Made by a program: the position numbers and the translations under genes
Shown here: piece by piece, positions 52,986 to 61,157 of the stretch
Layout: each line of letters starts with the position of its first letter
How positions within the stretch are numbered: position 1 is the first letter of the stretch
DNA from: Corallococcus coralloides DSM 2259
GTDB lineage: Bacteria; Myxococcota; Myxococcia; Myxococcales; Myxococcaceae
Assembly: GCF_000255295.1 (NCBI RefSeq)
Contig: NC_017030.1
Span: 2,542,001 to 2,606,000, forward strand
Length of the DNA: 64,000 bases
Reading direction: 5' to 3'
Notes under the pieces: generated by a model
Seen by the model: the letters and a program-made list of their open reading frames with translations, nothing else
What the model was told of the DNA's origin: nothing
Database searches by the model: none

Positions 52986-53825
52986 ATGGAAAGAACCCAG
53001 GACCGGAGCCTCGTCCCGACGTCGCTGTTCGCGGCGCTCCTGGGGATGGTGCTGGTTGCCTTCTCCTCGAATGCCGAGCCCCCCGCGTCCGTGCCATCTC
53101 CCGACGCGGGCGTGACTCCGGCCACCACCGTCAAGCGCCGTTCCGACGTCTGGTGCGAGGGCCTTCCGCCAGAGCGGTGTGGCGAATTTCCCGAGCACTG
53201 CATCCGGCTGACGTACTGCGATGGTCAGCCGTTCTGTGCCTCCCGCATGAACCGCCCGAGGGACCGCCAGTGTGGCTCGGTGAGTGTCTATGGCCTGGGC
53301 GAGCCGTGCTGCCCCGGGCTGGTGAGCCGCTGCGGCGAGCTGACCCCGGACGACACCTGTAAGCCCCAGCGCGACCCGATGGACATGCCCAGTTGCCTGG
53401 CGTGTGGCGACGGCGTTTGTGATGTCTTTGAGCAGCGCTGCAACTGCCCCGAGGACTGCGCCGTCACCGCGAAGCGGCCCGGCGTCCGCTATCGCGGCAG
53501 CGAGCCTGAAGGGCCGTCCGGCCATCGCAGCACCGATGGCGTTACCCGCCCCGGACAGTGCCTGGATGTGCTGGAGAAGCCAGACGCCGTTCGACACTGC
53601 TTGAGGCAATGGGTGCAGGCGCTCCTGGGACGCAGGTCCTCCAAGGAGCTGCGGCAGGCCGTGGACATCGCGCCGTTCACTCGCTTCGACCTCGACCTGC
53701 TGGAGTGCCTGGACGAGGACGAGGACCGGGGGCCGTTTGGAGACCGCTCCCGTCGCGAGCTCTGTCTTGATGCACTCCAGCAGCGGACGAAGGACGCGCG
53801 TCTGCGAAAGGTGCTGGGCCCCTAG
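52986..53825 (+). CDS. Exported Cys-rich protein with EF/EGF-like CNC motif
   Basis: A 279-residue exported protein (signal PTSLFAALLGMVLVAFSSNA). GGAGG at 52972 is 9 nt before ATG 52986. The mature region has many cysteines (WCEGLPPERCGEFPEHCIRL, CCPGLVSRCGELTPDDTC, MPSCLACGDGVCDVFEQRC-NCPEDC). The CGDGVCDxxE-xCxCPEDC block is a myxobacterial calcium/Cys-rich repeat found in many secreted proteins of this group. C-terminal helices follow (CLRQWVQALLGRRSSKEL). The ankyrin gene starts 2 bp after its stop, so both are one transcript. Confidence 0.78.
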   Translation: MERTQDRSLVPTSLFAALLGMVLVAFSSNAEPPASVPSPDAGVTPATTVKRRSDVWCEGLPPERCGEFPEHCIRLTYCDGQPFCASRMNRPRDRQCGSVSVYGLGEPCCPGLVSRCGELTPDDTCKPQRDPMDMPSCLACGDGVCDVFEQRCNCPEDCAVTAKRPGVRYRGSEPEGPSGHRSTDGVTRPGQCLDVLEKPDAVRHCLRQWVQALLGRRSSKELRQAVDIAPFTRFDLDLLECLDEDEDRGPFGDRSRRELCLDALQQRTKDARLRKVLGP

Positions 53826-53827
53826 CC

Positions 53828-55162
53828 ATGTCCCCCGAGCACCTCATGTCCCCATGTTCCGCCCGCCGTGCGACCCTTCTCGCCACGCTCGGGGTGCTGC
53901 TCCTGGGCGGGCGTGCCGCGCAAGCGACGTCCCCGCTTCCCCAGTCGCCGCCGGTGATGCGCGCCATCACCCGGGACGATGCCGGGGCGTTGCGTGCGTT
54001 GCTGGCCGAGGGCGCGTCCCCCAACGACACCGGCGAGCTGGTTCATCCCCGCCTGTATTCCCTCCTCATGGTGGCGTGTGAGTCCGGGAGCGAGAAGGCC
54101 GCCAACGTCTTGCTGGACGCGGGCGCGGATCCGCACCTCGTCGTGCCCCGGCACCCGCGGTACTGGCCTCCACCCGGGTGGAACGCGCTGTGCTTCGCGC
54201 GCCTCAGCGGCTTGAAGCGCATCGAGCAGCGCCTGCTGGCCTCGGGGGCCTCCGCCCGGTCCGCGTGTCTGCCGGAAGCGGACTTCCTCGCCGCCGTCAA
54301 AGCGCGCCAGGCTCCCCGGGTGAAGCGACTGGCCCTGCAGCGGCGGGATGGGTTTTCCCCTTCCGTCATGCAGGACGCCATGGGGGAGGCCTTCGCCCAC
54401 TGGGACCTCGCGCTGATGCGCGCCGTGCTGGCCGGGGGCGTGCCTTCACCGTCGCCCGAGGTGGACGACGTCGTCAGGCGTTGGCTCCGCGACGTCGACG
54501 ACAAGGGCCCGGCGATGGTGGACGTCCTGTTGGAGGGTGGGGTGCGGCCTCCACTGTCGATGCTGGCGGAGTCCGGCCTCACCGCGCAGGTGGCGCGAGT
54601 CCTCAAGCTGGGCGCTTCGCCCGATGGCCAGCCGGGGGACGCAAGCACGCCGTTGCGGCTGGCCACGGAGAAGGGACATGTGGAGGTCGTCCGGCTCCTG
54701 CTGAAGGCGGGCGCGAATCCGAACGCGACGAGGTTCTCGACTCCCGTCCCGCTGCTGGAGGCGGTGCGGCGGCTCCAGGAGGACAAGGGGGACCCCACGC
54801 TGGTGAAGCTGTTGCTGGAGGCCGGCGCACGCGTGGACATCCAACGCACCGCCGGTTCGCCCATCGCGCTTGCCGCGAACGGCTGTAGCGCTCAGGCCGT
54901 CTCCCTGCTGCTGGGCCGGATGTCTCGTGGCGCCATCGCGGAGGAGCCGGGCACCTATCTGTATGCCCAGGCCCTGCGCTCGGGGGACTTCTGCACGGAG
55001 GCCAGGGCCGTGCAGGTCCTTCAGGCCCTTTTCGCGGGCGGGGTCCGCGTCCAGGAGCAACGGGACCTGCACGCGGACTTCCTCCGGCGGTGGGCCCGGG
55101 AGTCCCGCGCCATCAGGGCGGAGTTGGTGAAGGCGGGCCTTCAGCTGCCCGAGACGCCGTGA
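53828..55162 (+). CDS. Exported ankyrin-repeat protein
   Basis: A 444-residue protein with a signal-like N-terminus (ATLLATLGVLLLGGRAAQA) and ankyrin repeats: DAGALRALLAEGASPNDTGE, KAANVLLDAGADPHLV, LTAQVARVLKLGASPDGQ, HVEVVRLLLKAGANPNAT, TLVKLLLEAGARVDIQRT, AQAVSLLLG. About eight repeats are visible, some degenerate. Probably binds other envelope proteins. It follows the Cys-rich exported protein by 2 bp, and its 3' end overlaps the convergent DUF4091 gene by 22 bp. Confidence 0.85.
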   Translation: MSPEHLMSPCSARRATLLATLGVLLLGGRAAQATSPLPQSPPVMRAITRDDAGALRALLAEGASPNDTGELVHPRLYSLLMVACESGSEKAANVLLDAGADPHLVVPRHPRYWPPPGWNALCFARLSGLKRIEQRLLASGASARSACLPEADFLAAVKARQAPRVKRLALQRRDGFSPSVMQDAMGEAFAHWDLALMRAVLAGGVPSPSPEVDDVVRRWLRDVDDKGPAMVDVLLEGGVRPPLSMLAESGLTAQVARVLKLGASPDGQPGDASTPLRLATEKGHVEVVRLLLKAGANPNATRFSTPVPLLEAVRRLQEDKGDPTLVKLLLEAGARVDIQRTAGSPIALAANGCSAQAVSLLLGRMSRGAIAEEPGTYLYAQALRSGDFCTEARAVQVLQALFAGGVRVQEQRDLHADFLRRWARESRAIRAELVKAGLQLPETP

Positions 55163-57036
55163 GGAGGCCGCCGCCCCCGCGCCCGGCGTGTCCTGCCCAG
55201 CGCCCAGGCCGCCCATAGCAGGACTCCCGCCATGGAGACGCCAGGGGCCGCGCCGCAGCCGTCCGTGTTGCCTTGCCCGCCCGGCTGTCCCGGCCCGCCG
55301 GGAACCTGCGGCTCCAGGGGCATGGAGACAGGATCCCCGCCCATGCGCGGGGCGGAGGGGTTGCCCGTGGTCAGTTCCTGATAGCGCTGGATGAGCCGCA
55401 GCCGCGCCGCATCGAACATGGCGCCGTCATCCGGCACCTGCCAGGCATTGGGAATCAGCTCCCGCGCCACCTGGCGCGCGAAGGCTGGGTCTCCCGCGTC
55501 GCTCACCGCCTTGAGCCATTCATAGTCCTGCAGGCCCTGGCGGATGAGCTTCAGGCGCAGGGAGGCCACCGGCACGTCCGTCTGCCCGCCAATCACCGCG
55601 GGCGTGCCCGGGTAGAACAGCGTCCCGTCCCCGTTGCCACCGAAGTGGTACTGGTCCGTCCACGCGGTGGGGAGCATGGCCCCTGCCTCGTAGTACAGCT
55701 CGCCCTTGGCGCCGAAGCGGAAGGCCAGCCACTCCATCGCGCGGGCCTTCGCCGAGGAGCGGTCCACCATGTAGGACGGCCAGCCCGACCCTGGCTGGTT
55801 CTCCGGCATGAGGCTTCCGGGCGCGCAGCCGTGGCTCGCGCAACTCTGATACATCCACAACTCCGTTCCAGGACGTGAGAGGAAGCCCGCGTACGTCGGG
55901 CTCTGGTCTCCCACGAAGTCCGGAGTCGTGCCCTCCAGGTGGTTCACCAGCGGCACCGCGATGTCCACGAGGGGCTCCAGGCCGTTGAGCTTCAACTGCA
56001 TGGAGTTCACTGTCAGCATGGTGCGAAGACCGGGCGCGGCCTGCCGCACCAGGGTCCCGGTGGCTTGCACCTGCTGGAAGGTGGTCGCGTCGAACGGCTC
56101 GTCGCCAATCTTCGCATGGGCGCGAGCCAGCCAGCCGCGCTCGCTCATGTGTCCGGCGAAGTCCGCCAGGCCGCCCGCGGTGAAGGGGCCCGTGTATTCC
56201 ACGCTCGTCATCCGCGCGCCGGACAGTCGCGAGGGCGCGGTGCCATCCAGACTGGGCCCCCACGTCGCGTAGAAATCGCTCCATGCCTGGGCTCCGGACC
56301 CGCTCAGGAAGAGCCGGGGCTGCGTGAGGCGGTGCTCCAACGACAGCTGCTGGTAGCGCACGAGCAGCGGCTGCAGCTCCGCGGGCGTGCAGTCATTCCG
56401 GCCCAGGTGCGCGCGGCACACCTGCGTCGGCAACAGCGGGAACGCCGAGGCCAGCGAGGACGTGCTCGGCATCACCGCGTCCACCACCGTCAGCCGCGCG
56501 GTCACCTGCCGCTGGAAGCCGCCCTCGGCCTCCACCGTCACCGTGCCTGTGTATTCGCCCGGCGGCGCGTCCGCGGGCACGTGCACGTCCACCCAGACGG
56601 CTCGCGCCTCGCGCGCGGGCACGTCGAAGGGGAAGGCGTTGCGCGGCTCCCTGACGATCTCGTCCATGTCCGGCACCAGCCCGTCCGGCCATCGCCCCGC
56701 CGGCTGCCCGGGCCCGGAGGACTGCTGGATGGTGAGGTACGCCTGCCGGTACAGCGTCACGTCCGGCCCCGTCAGCGTCACGGGCCCCTCCAGCCCGGGC
56801 AGGCGGGCGCGCACGCCCCGCAGGCCCTGGTCGCCGCCGTGCAATGCCACCTGGAAGGAGACGAACTCATTGCGCGCGGCGGTGAGTCGTACCTCGGTGC
56901 TGCTTCCTGGCGCGGTCTCGTCGGGGCGGACCTTCGCCATCATCCCTTCGCCCCACACCGCGGGGTCCGCCGCGTACACCGGCCAGGCCACGGACAACGC
57001 CAGCCAACCGAGCCCACACTGTCGAAGAGCCACCAT
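55141..57036 (-). CDS. DUF4091 protein with MYXO-CTERM anchor
   Basis: A 631-residue exported protein. Signal: LGWLALSVAWPVYA. An N-terminal beta domain (STEVRLTAARNEFVSFQVAL, PPGEYTGTVTVEAEGGFQ) precedes a TIM-barrel-like region (about 200-480) and the DUF4091 module with RLKLIRQGLQDYEWLKAV near 500-520; such proteins are glycoside-hydrolase-like. The C-terminus reads GNTDGCGAAPGVSMAG, then a hydrophobic helix, then GRTRRARGRR: Cys after Gly, one helix and a basic tail, the MYXO-CTERM sorting signal processed by a myxobacterial rhombosortase-type enzyme. That would attach it to the surface. Confidence 0.88.
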   Translation of the reverse strand: MVALRQCGLGWLALSVAWPVYAADPAVWGEGMMAKVRPDETAPGSSTEVRLTAARNEFVSFQVALHGGDQGLRGVRARLPGLEGPVTLTGPDVTLYRQAYLTIQQSSGPGQPAGRWPDGLVPDMDEIVREPRNAFPFDVPAREARAVWVDVHVPADAPPGEYTGTVTVEAEGGFQRQVTARLTVVDAVMPSTSSLASAFPLLPTQVCRAHLGRNDCTPAELQPLLVRYQQLSLEHRLTQPRLFLSGSGAQAWSDFYATWGPSLDGTAPSRLSGARMTSVEYTGPFTAGGLADFAGHMSERGWLARAHAKIGDEPFDATTFQQVQATGTLVRQAAPGLRTMLTVNSMQLKLNGLEPLVDIAVPLVNHLEGTTPDFVGDQSPTYAGFLSRPGTELWMYQSCASHGCAPGSLMPENQPGSGWPSYMVDRSSAKARAMEWLAFRFGAKGELYYEAGAMLPTAWTDQYHFGGNGDGTLFYPGTPAVIGGQTDVPVASLRLKLIRQGLQDYEWLKAVSDAGDPAFARQVARELIPNAWQVPDDGAMFDAARLRLIQRYQELTTGNPSAPRMGGDPVSMPLEPQVPGGPGQPGGQGNTDGCGAAPGVSMAGVLLWAAWALGRTRRARGRRPPHGVSGS

Positions 57037-57235
57037 GGGGAATGGATGCGCACGGGCCGTGCACGGCTCCAGCCTCCCGGCTGTCCCGTCATCCGAGCCA
57101 ACCAGCGCTCACCGGCTCGTATGTCGGAGGACAACACCAGACCCAGACAGGAGCCGCCACCGATGGCCTGCTTCCACGTCTGGTCGAGTAAGGTGCGCGC
57201 TTCGCATGCGGGCGTGAAACCTGGGGAGACTTCCG

Positions 57236-59356
57236 GTGGATGGCAGGGAATGGCGGGTGCGGGTCCTGGGGCTGGCGCAACTGTGCGGCCCCGACGGTCA
57301 ACGCGTGAGGTTGGAGCGGCGCACCGCGGCGCTGCTGGCGTGGCTGGCACTGCAGGGCCCCTCGCCCAAGTTCGCGCTCGCATCCCTCCTGTGGCCGGAT
57401 TCATCCCCGACGACGGTGCGAAGCAACCTGCGGCAGTTGCTGCGCCGCCTGCGGGTCGCCACGGAGGAGGCCCCCCTGGTGGAGGGCGACACCGACCGGC
57501 TGGCATTGGTCTCGCCTGTGTCCGTGGACGCCGCGTGCCTCAAGGCCGCCGCGGAAGCCCGCGCCCACGCGGAGGCCCTGGCGTGTATCGATGCCGAAGG
57601 CAGCACGTTGCTGGCCGGCTTCGACTTCGATGACTGCCCGGAGCTTGCGCGCTGGCTGGATGGCGCCCGCGCGGGCATCGAGGGGTGGGTGCGCGAGGCG
57701 CGCGAGGCCCGCATCGCCCAGCTCACCGTCGCGGGGGACTGGACCGCCGCCCTGGGGCTCGCGCAGACGTGGGCGCGGCAGGAGCCCGAATCCGAGCAGG
57801 CCGGCCGCCACCTCATCCGGCTGCACTACCTGCGAGGCGACCGGGGCGCCGCGCTCGCGACCTTCGAGCACCTGCGTGATGTGCTGGACCGGGAGCTGGG
57901 CGTCACCCCCATGCCGGAGACGCTCGCGCTGGTGCGGGAGGTGGAGCAGGCCCCGCGGCATCGTCGCTCACCGCAGGGGGCTCGGCCCTCGCTGCCCCTG
58001 TCCGTGCTGCGTCCTCCGGTGCTGGTGGGCCGGGACGCGGCGTGGCGGCAGCTGGAAGCCGGCTGGGAGGCGGGCCAGTTGCTGTTCATCTCCGGTGAGC
58101 CCGGCAGCGGAAAGACGCGGCTCGCGGAGGAGTTCGCGGCCACGCAGGGCCGCTGGGGACGCATCGACGCGCGAGCGGGGGACCGGGACGTGCCGTTCGC
58201 GTCCCAGGCGCGCGCCTTCCGCACGCAGCTGCGGCGCTGGCCGGACGTGAAGCTGCCGGACCGGGTGCGCACCGAGCTGTCGCGCATCCTGCCCGAGCTG
58301 GGAGATGCGCGGCTCCTGCCGCCCCTGGACTCCGAGGCCGGCATGCTGCGCTTCTACGACGCCATCGTGGCGGCGCTCCAGCTGCTTCACGAGCACGAGG
58401 ACATCAGCGTCGCGGACGACGTGCAGTACTGGGACGCGGCCAGCGCCCGGGCCTTCACCTTCGCGCTCTCCCGGCTGGCCGACGCAGCCCCTCCGGGCGC
58501 CCGCAGCCTGCGCTTCATCGACTGCTACCGCCGGGGAGAGCTGTCGCCCGAGACGCGGATGCACGTGGCAGGGCTCGTGGAGGCGGGGCTGGCGCGCGTC
58601 GTGGAAGTGGACGCGCTGACGGACGAGGACGTGAAGCGCATGGTGACGGGCATGGGGCTGCCGGGCGCGGAGGCGCACCTGGAGGCCTTGGCCCGCTACA
58701 CGGGCGGCAATCCGCTGTACGTCGTGGAGACGCTGAAGCACCTGCTGGAGACGGACTCGCTGCACCGCGAGTGGCCCCAGCGGCTGCCTCCGCCGGGGCG
58801 CGTGGGCCCGCTCATCCAGCGGCGTCTGGAAGGGCTGTCTCCGCTGGCCCTCCAGTGCGCGCGGGTCGCGGCGCTGGCGGGGGCCTTCTTCCGGACCTCG
58901 CTCGTGCCCGGGGTGCTCCAGGTGAAGCCGGGGGAAGCGCACGAGGCGCTCGCGGAGCTGGAGGCGGCGCAGGTCCTCCTGGGCGAGCGCTTCAGCCACG
59001 ACCTGGTGATGGAGGCGGTCCTGGCGGGAATGGGGCCGGGCGAGGAGCGCGTGCTGCACGCCCGGCTCGCCACGGTGTTCGAGGAGGACGGCGCTCCCTC
59101 CATCCTCCTGGCGCACCACTGGCTGGGGGCTGGGCGGACGGCGCAGGCACTGCCGCATCTGATGGCGTCCGCGCGCTCCGACGAACAGGTCCTTCCGCCC
59201 GAGCTGGCGGCGGAGCACTACGCGCGGGCCGCGGCCCTCATGCTGTCGCTGGGACAACACGAGGACGCTGTGCAGGCGCGGGCCGCCGAGGCGCGCTGCC
59301 GGCTCCAGGCCACGTCGGCGCGAGTCCTCGCTCCCGGGCCCGCTCAGGCGCAGTAG
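57236..59356 (+). CDS. BTAD-type transcriptional regulator with AAA ATPase
   Basis: A 706-residue protein from GTG at 57236 (GGGGAG 7 nt upstream). N-terminal winged-helix DNA-binding part (WRVRVLGLAQLCGPDGQRV, FALASLLWPDSSPTTVRSNLRQLLRRL) followed by a bacterial transcriptional-activation (BTAD) TPR region with ALATFEHLRDVLDRELGVTP (to about 240), then an ATPase: Walker A GEPGSGKT at about 285 and Walker-B-like DISVADDVQYWDA. Helical C-terminus. This is the AfsR/SARP plan without the sensor part. Possible target: the convergent diiron gene (3' ends overlap by 13 bp), though targets are not proven by position. Confidence 0.88.
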   Translation: MDGREWRVRVLGLAQLCGPDGQRVRLERRTAALLAWLALQGPSPKFALASLLWPDSSPTTVRSNLRQLLRRLRVATEEAPLVEGDTDRLALVSPVSVDAACLKAAAEARAHAEALACIDAEGSTLLAGFDFDDCPELARWLDGARAGIEGWVREAREARIAQLTVAGDWTAALGLAQTWARQEPESEQAGRHLIRLHYLRGDRGAALATFEHLRDVLDRELGVTPMPETLALVREVEQAPRHRRSPQGARPSLPLSVLRPPVLVGRDAAWRQLEAGWEAGQLLFISGEPGSGKTRLAEEFAATQGRWGRIDARAGDRDVPFASQARAFRTQLRRWPDVKLPDRVRTELSRILPELGDARLLPPLDSEAGMLRFYDAIVAALQLLHEHEDISVADDVQYWDAASARAFTFALSRLADAAPPGARSLRFIDCYRRGELSPETRMHVAGLVEAGLARVVEVDALTDEDVKRMVTGMGLPGAEAHLEALARYTGGNPLYVVETLKHLLETDSLHREWPQRLPPPGRVGPLIQRRLEGLSPLALQCARVAALAGAFFRTSLVPGVLQVKPGEAHEALAELEAAQVLLGERFSHDLVMEAVLAGMGPGEERVLHARLATVFEEDGAPSILLAHHWLGAGRTAQALPHLMASARSDEQVLPPELAAEHYARAAALMLSLGQHEDAVQARAAEARCRLQATSARVLAPGPAQAQ

Positions 59357-60267
59357 TACGTCGGGGCCAGCTCCAGCACGCGCTGCTCCGCGAGGGGGGA
59401 GAGCGCGCGCAAGCGGGAGAGGAAGAGGGGCGCCTTCATTCCCATCCCGATGAAACCCCAGACATATGAACGCTCCTGGGACTCGGACAACTGCTGACGT
59501 TCAGCGGGCGTGAACGTGCGCCCCACCGCCTTCTCCAGCGTCTGGAGATCCAACGCGAGCTGTGCGTTCAGGGTGCCTCGCAGCGCCTGGAGCAGCTCCG
59601 CGTACTCGGTCAGGGCCGCGTCCAGGGCTTCGGGCGCCTGGGCGAGGATCTTCTGGGCCTCCAGGAAGTCCAGCCGCGTGTGCTGCGCCTCTTCCAGCCA
59701 GTGGTGCTTGAGCAGGTTGCAGAACAGCGGATCCAACGTCTCGTCTTTGTTTCCGCGAACCGTTTCCTGGTAGTGCTGCTGCGTCATCAGCTCCATGTGC
59801 AGGTTGAAGATCAGCACGCCCAGGTTCGACTTCGACATGATGGCCCGGGCCACCTCCACCTGGTTGTCGAGCAGGGCAGGGGCGACCTTGAAGCCCTTCG
59901 CGAACGCGCCGGTGAAGCGCGCGAAGAGCTGCTGGTGCTTCAGCTCCTCCTCGGTGAAGCGCAAGAGCGCCCGCATGTGTGTCCCGTTCCCGTGAAGCTC
60001 CAGGCCGGCGCGCTGGGCGGCCAGGGCGACGGCGTACTCCTCCAGGAACAGGAACAGGTGCGCGTAGCTGTTGGAGCGGATGTGATTCAACATCAGCCGC
60101 TCCTCCGCGCTCAGGAAGGGGATGTCTTCCGTCCCGGTCAGCGCATCCGAAAGGAAGCGGTGGCTGAAGTCGAGCACGGTGTCCTTTGGCAACAGCTCAT
60201 CCAGACGCCAGGACACCCGTTCGGAACTCTGGATACAGGACTGGTACTCCGGGGTTTGATTGAGCAT
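59344..60267 (-). CDS. AurF-like diiron oxygenase
   Basis: A 307-residue helical protein with all seven ligands of the AurF-type diiron site in order: Glu in FLFLEEYAVAL (76/77), E108xxH111 in FTEEELKHQQL, Glu159 in FNLHMELMT, and H189xxxE193xxH196 in KHHWLEEAQHTRLD. AurF and CmlI oxidise arylamines to nitro groups, and other members are hydroxylases, so N-oxygenation or hydroxylation of an unknown substrate is predicted. The start at 60267 gives the family length; no strong ribosome site is seen. No arylamine biosynthesis genes are adjacent, so it is an orphan. Confidence 0.88.
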   Translation of the reverse strand: MLNQTPEYQSCIQSSERVSWRLDELLPKDTVLDFSHRFLSDALTGTEDIPFLSAEERLMLNHIRSNSYAHLFLFLEEYAVALAAQRAGLELHGNGTHMRALLRFTEEELKHQQLFARFTGAFAKGFKVAPALLDNQVEVARAIMSKSNLGVLIFNLHMELMTQQHYQETVRGNKDETLDPLFCNLLKHHWLEEAQHTRLDFLEAQKILAQAPEALDAALTEYAELLQALRGTLNAQLALDLQTLEKAVGRTFTPAERQQLSESQERSYVWGFIGMGMKAPLFLSRLRALSPLAEQRVLELAPTYYCA

Positions 60268-60388
60268 GGATGAATCAAACGAGTTTTCCCTGCTTTGGGT
60301 CAATGGGGGGCCCTCGCCCCTACTCATCGCGGCGGGTCATTCCTGCCTGGGATTGGGTGGGAAGGGAGGGGTGGGCTATGAAGTCACC

Positions 60389-60994
60389 ATGCCCAGAAAC
60401 CTTGTTCTGCCTTTGTTCGCGCTGCTCGCGTTCGTCGGCTGTACCCACCAGGTGCGGCCGAGCCCCGCGCCCATGTCCAACGCGGGGACGCCGCTGGCGC
60501 TCCGCGCGCGCTACTTCATCTCCCCCGAGCAGAAGGCGCGCATCGACTCGGACAGCTACTTCGTCCTGGGCGCCGGGCACACCTGGAACATCACCATTGG
60601 CGAAGGGCTCACGCGCAGCTTCCCGCAGATGCTGGGCACGGTCTTCCAGTCCGTCCAGGAGGCTTCGGGCCCTGATGACATGGGCGACGCGGACGTGCTC
60701 ATCGTCCCGGAGATCAATTACTTCGACGTCAACGGCGGTGGCTTCGTGTCGCAGTTGAAGCTGACGGTGCGCTCCCGGGGGAGCCAGGACGCCGTCCAGG
60801 TGAATGACCTGATTGAAGGCGAGTCCCAGAAGAGCAAGGCGGCCTCGGCGTGGCTCGGTGGGGCGATGGCGGGGCAGGAGGCCCTGCGGCAGTCCACCGA
60901 GATGGCCTTCGAGGACGTGATGCCCAAGGTCGCCACCCGCCTGCGTGAAATCTTCGCCAAGGCTCAGGCAAAGACATCCCCAGGCATGCTCTGA
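60389..60994 (+). CDS. YajG-like lipoprotein
   Basis: A 201-residue lipoprotein: MPRNLVLPLFALLAFVGC. The body resembles YajG-type outer-membrane lipoproteins: a strand-helix-strand ferredoxin-like core with FSFPQMLGTVFQSV-type helix, DADVLIVPEINYFDV, and a long C-terminal amphipathic helix (MAFEDVMPKVATRLREIFAK). ATG at 60389; the nearest purine-rich stretch GGGAGGGG is rather far upstream. Ends before a textbook terminator. Function unknown. Confidence 0.78.
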   Translation: MPRNLVLPLFALLAFVGCTHQVRPSPAPMSNAGTPLALRARYFISPEQKARIDSDSYFVLGAGHTWNITIGEGLTRSFPQMLGTVFQSVQEASGPDDMGDADVLIVPEINYFDVNGGGFVSQLKLTVRSRGSQDAVQVNDLIEGESQKSKAASAWLGGAMAGQEALRQSTEMAFEDVMPKVATRLREIFAKAQAKTSPGML

Positions 60995-61023
60995 CCCCAA
61001 ACTGCAACATCCACGAACACGCG

Positions 61024-61062
61024 AGGGCCCGGGACACAAACGTTCCGGGCCCTTTGTTTTTT
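61024..61062 (+). terminator. Rho-independent terminator
   Basis: AGGGCCCGGGAC / GTTCCGGGCCCT (12 bp, one G-T), 6-nt loop, then TTGTTTTTT. The strongest classical terminator in the window; ends the YajG-like lipoprotein transcript. Confidence 0.9.
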
Positions 61063-61086
61063 CCAGACGCGCTAACGCGCTGCGTA

Positions 61087-61115
61087 TTGAGGACCTGGAA
61101 TCCGGGGCCTACAAG
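61087..61115 (+). promoter_or_regulatory. Candidate promoter of the RoxA-like gene
   Basis: TTGAGG, 17-bp spacer, TACAAG; start of transcription near 61122, about 36 bp before the ATG. The -10 is identical to that of the tRNA promoter. Confidence 0.5.
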
Positions 61116-61157
61116 ACTCCTTGTTGTCAAAGTGCCAATAGGCGTCGGAGGCCGTGC

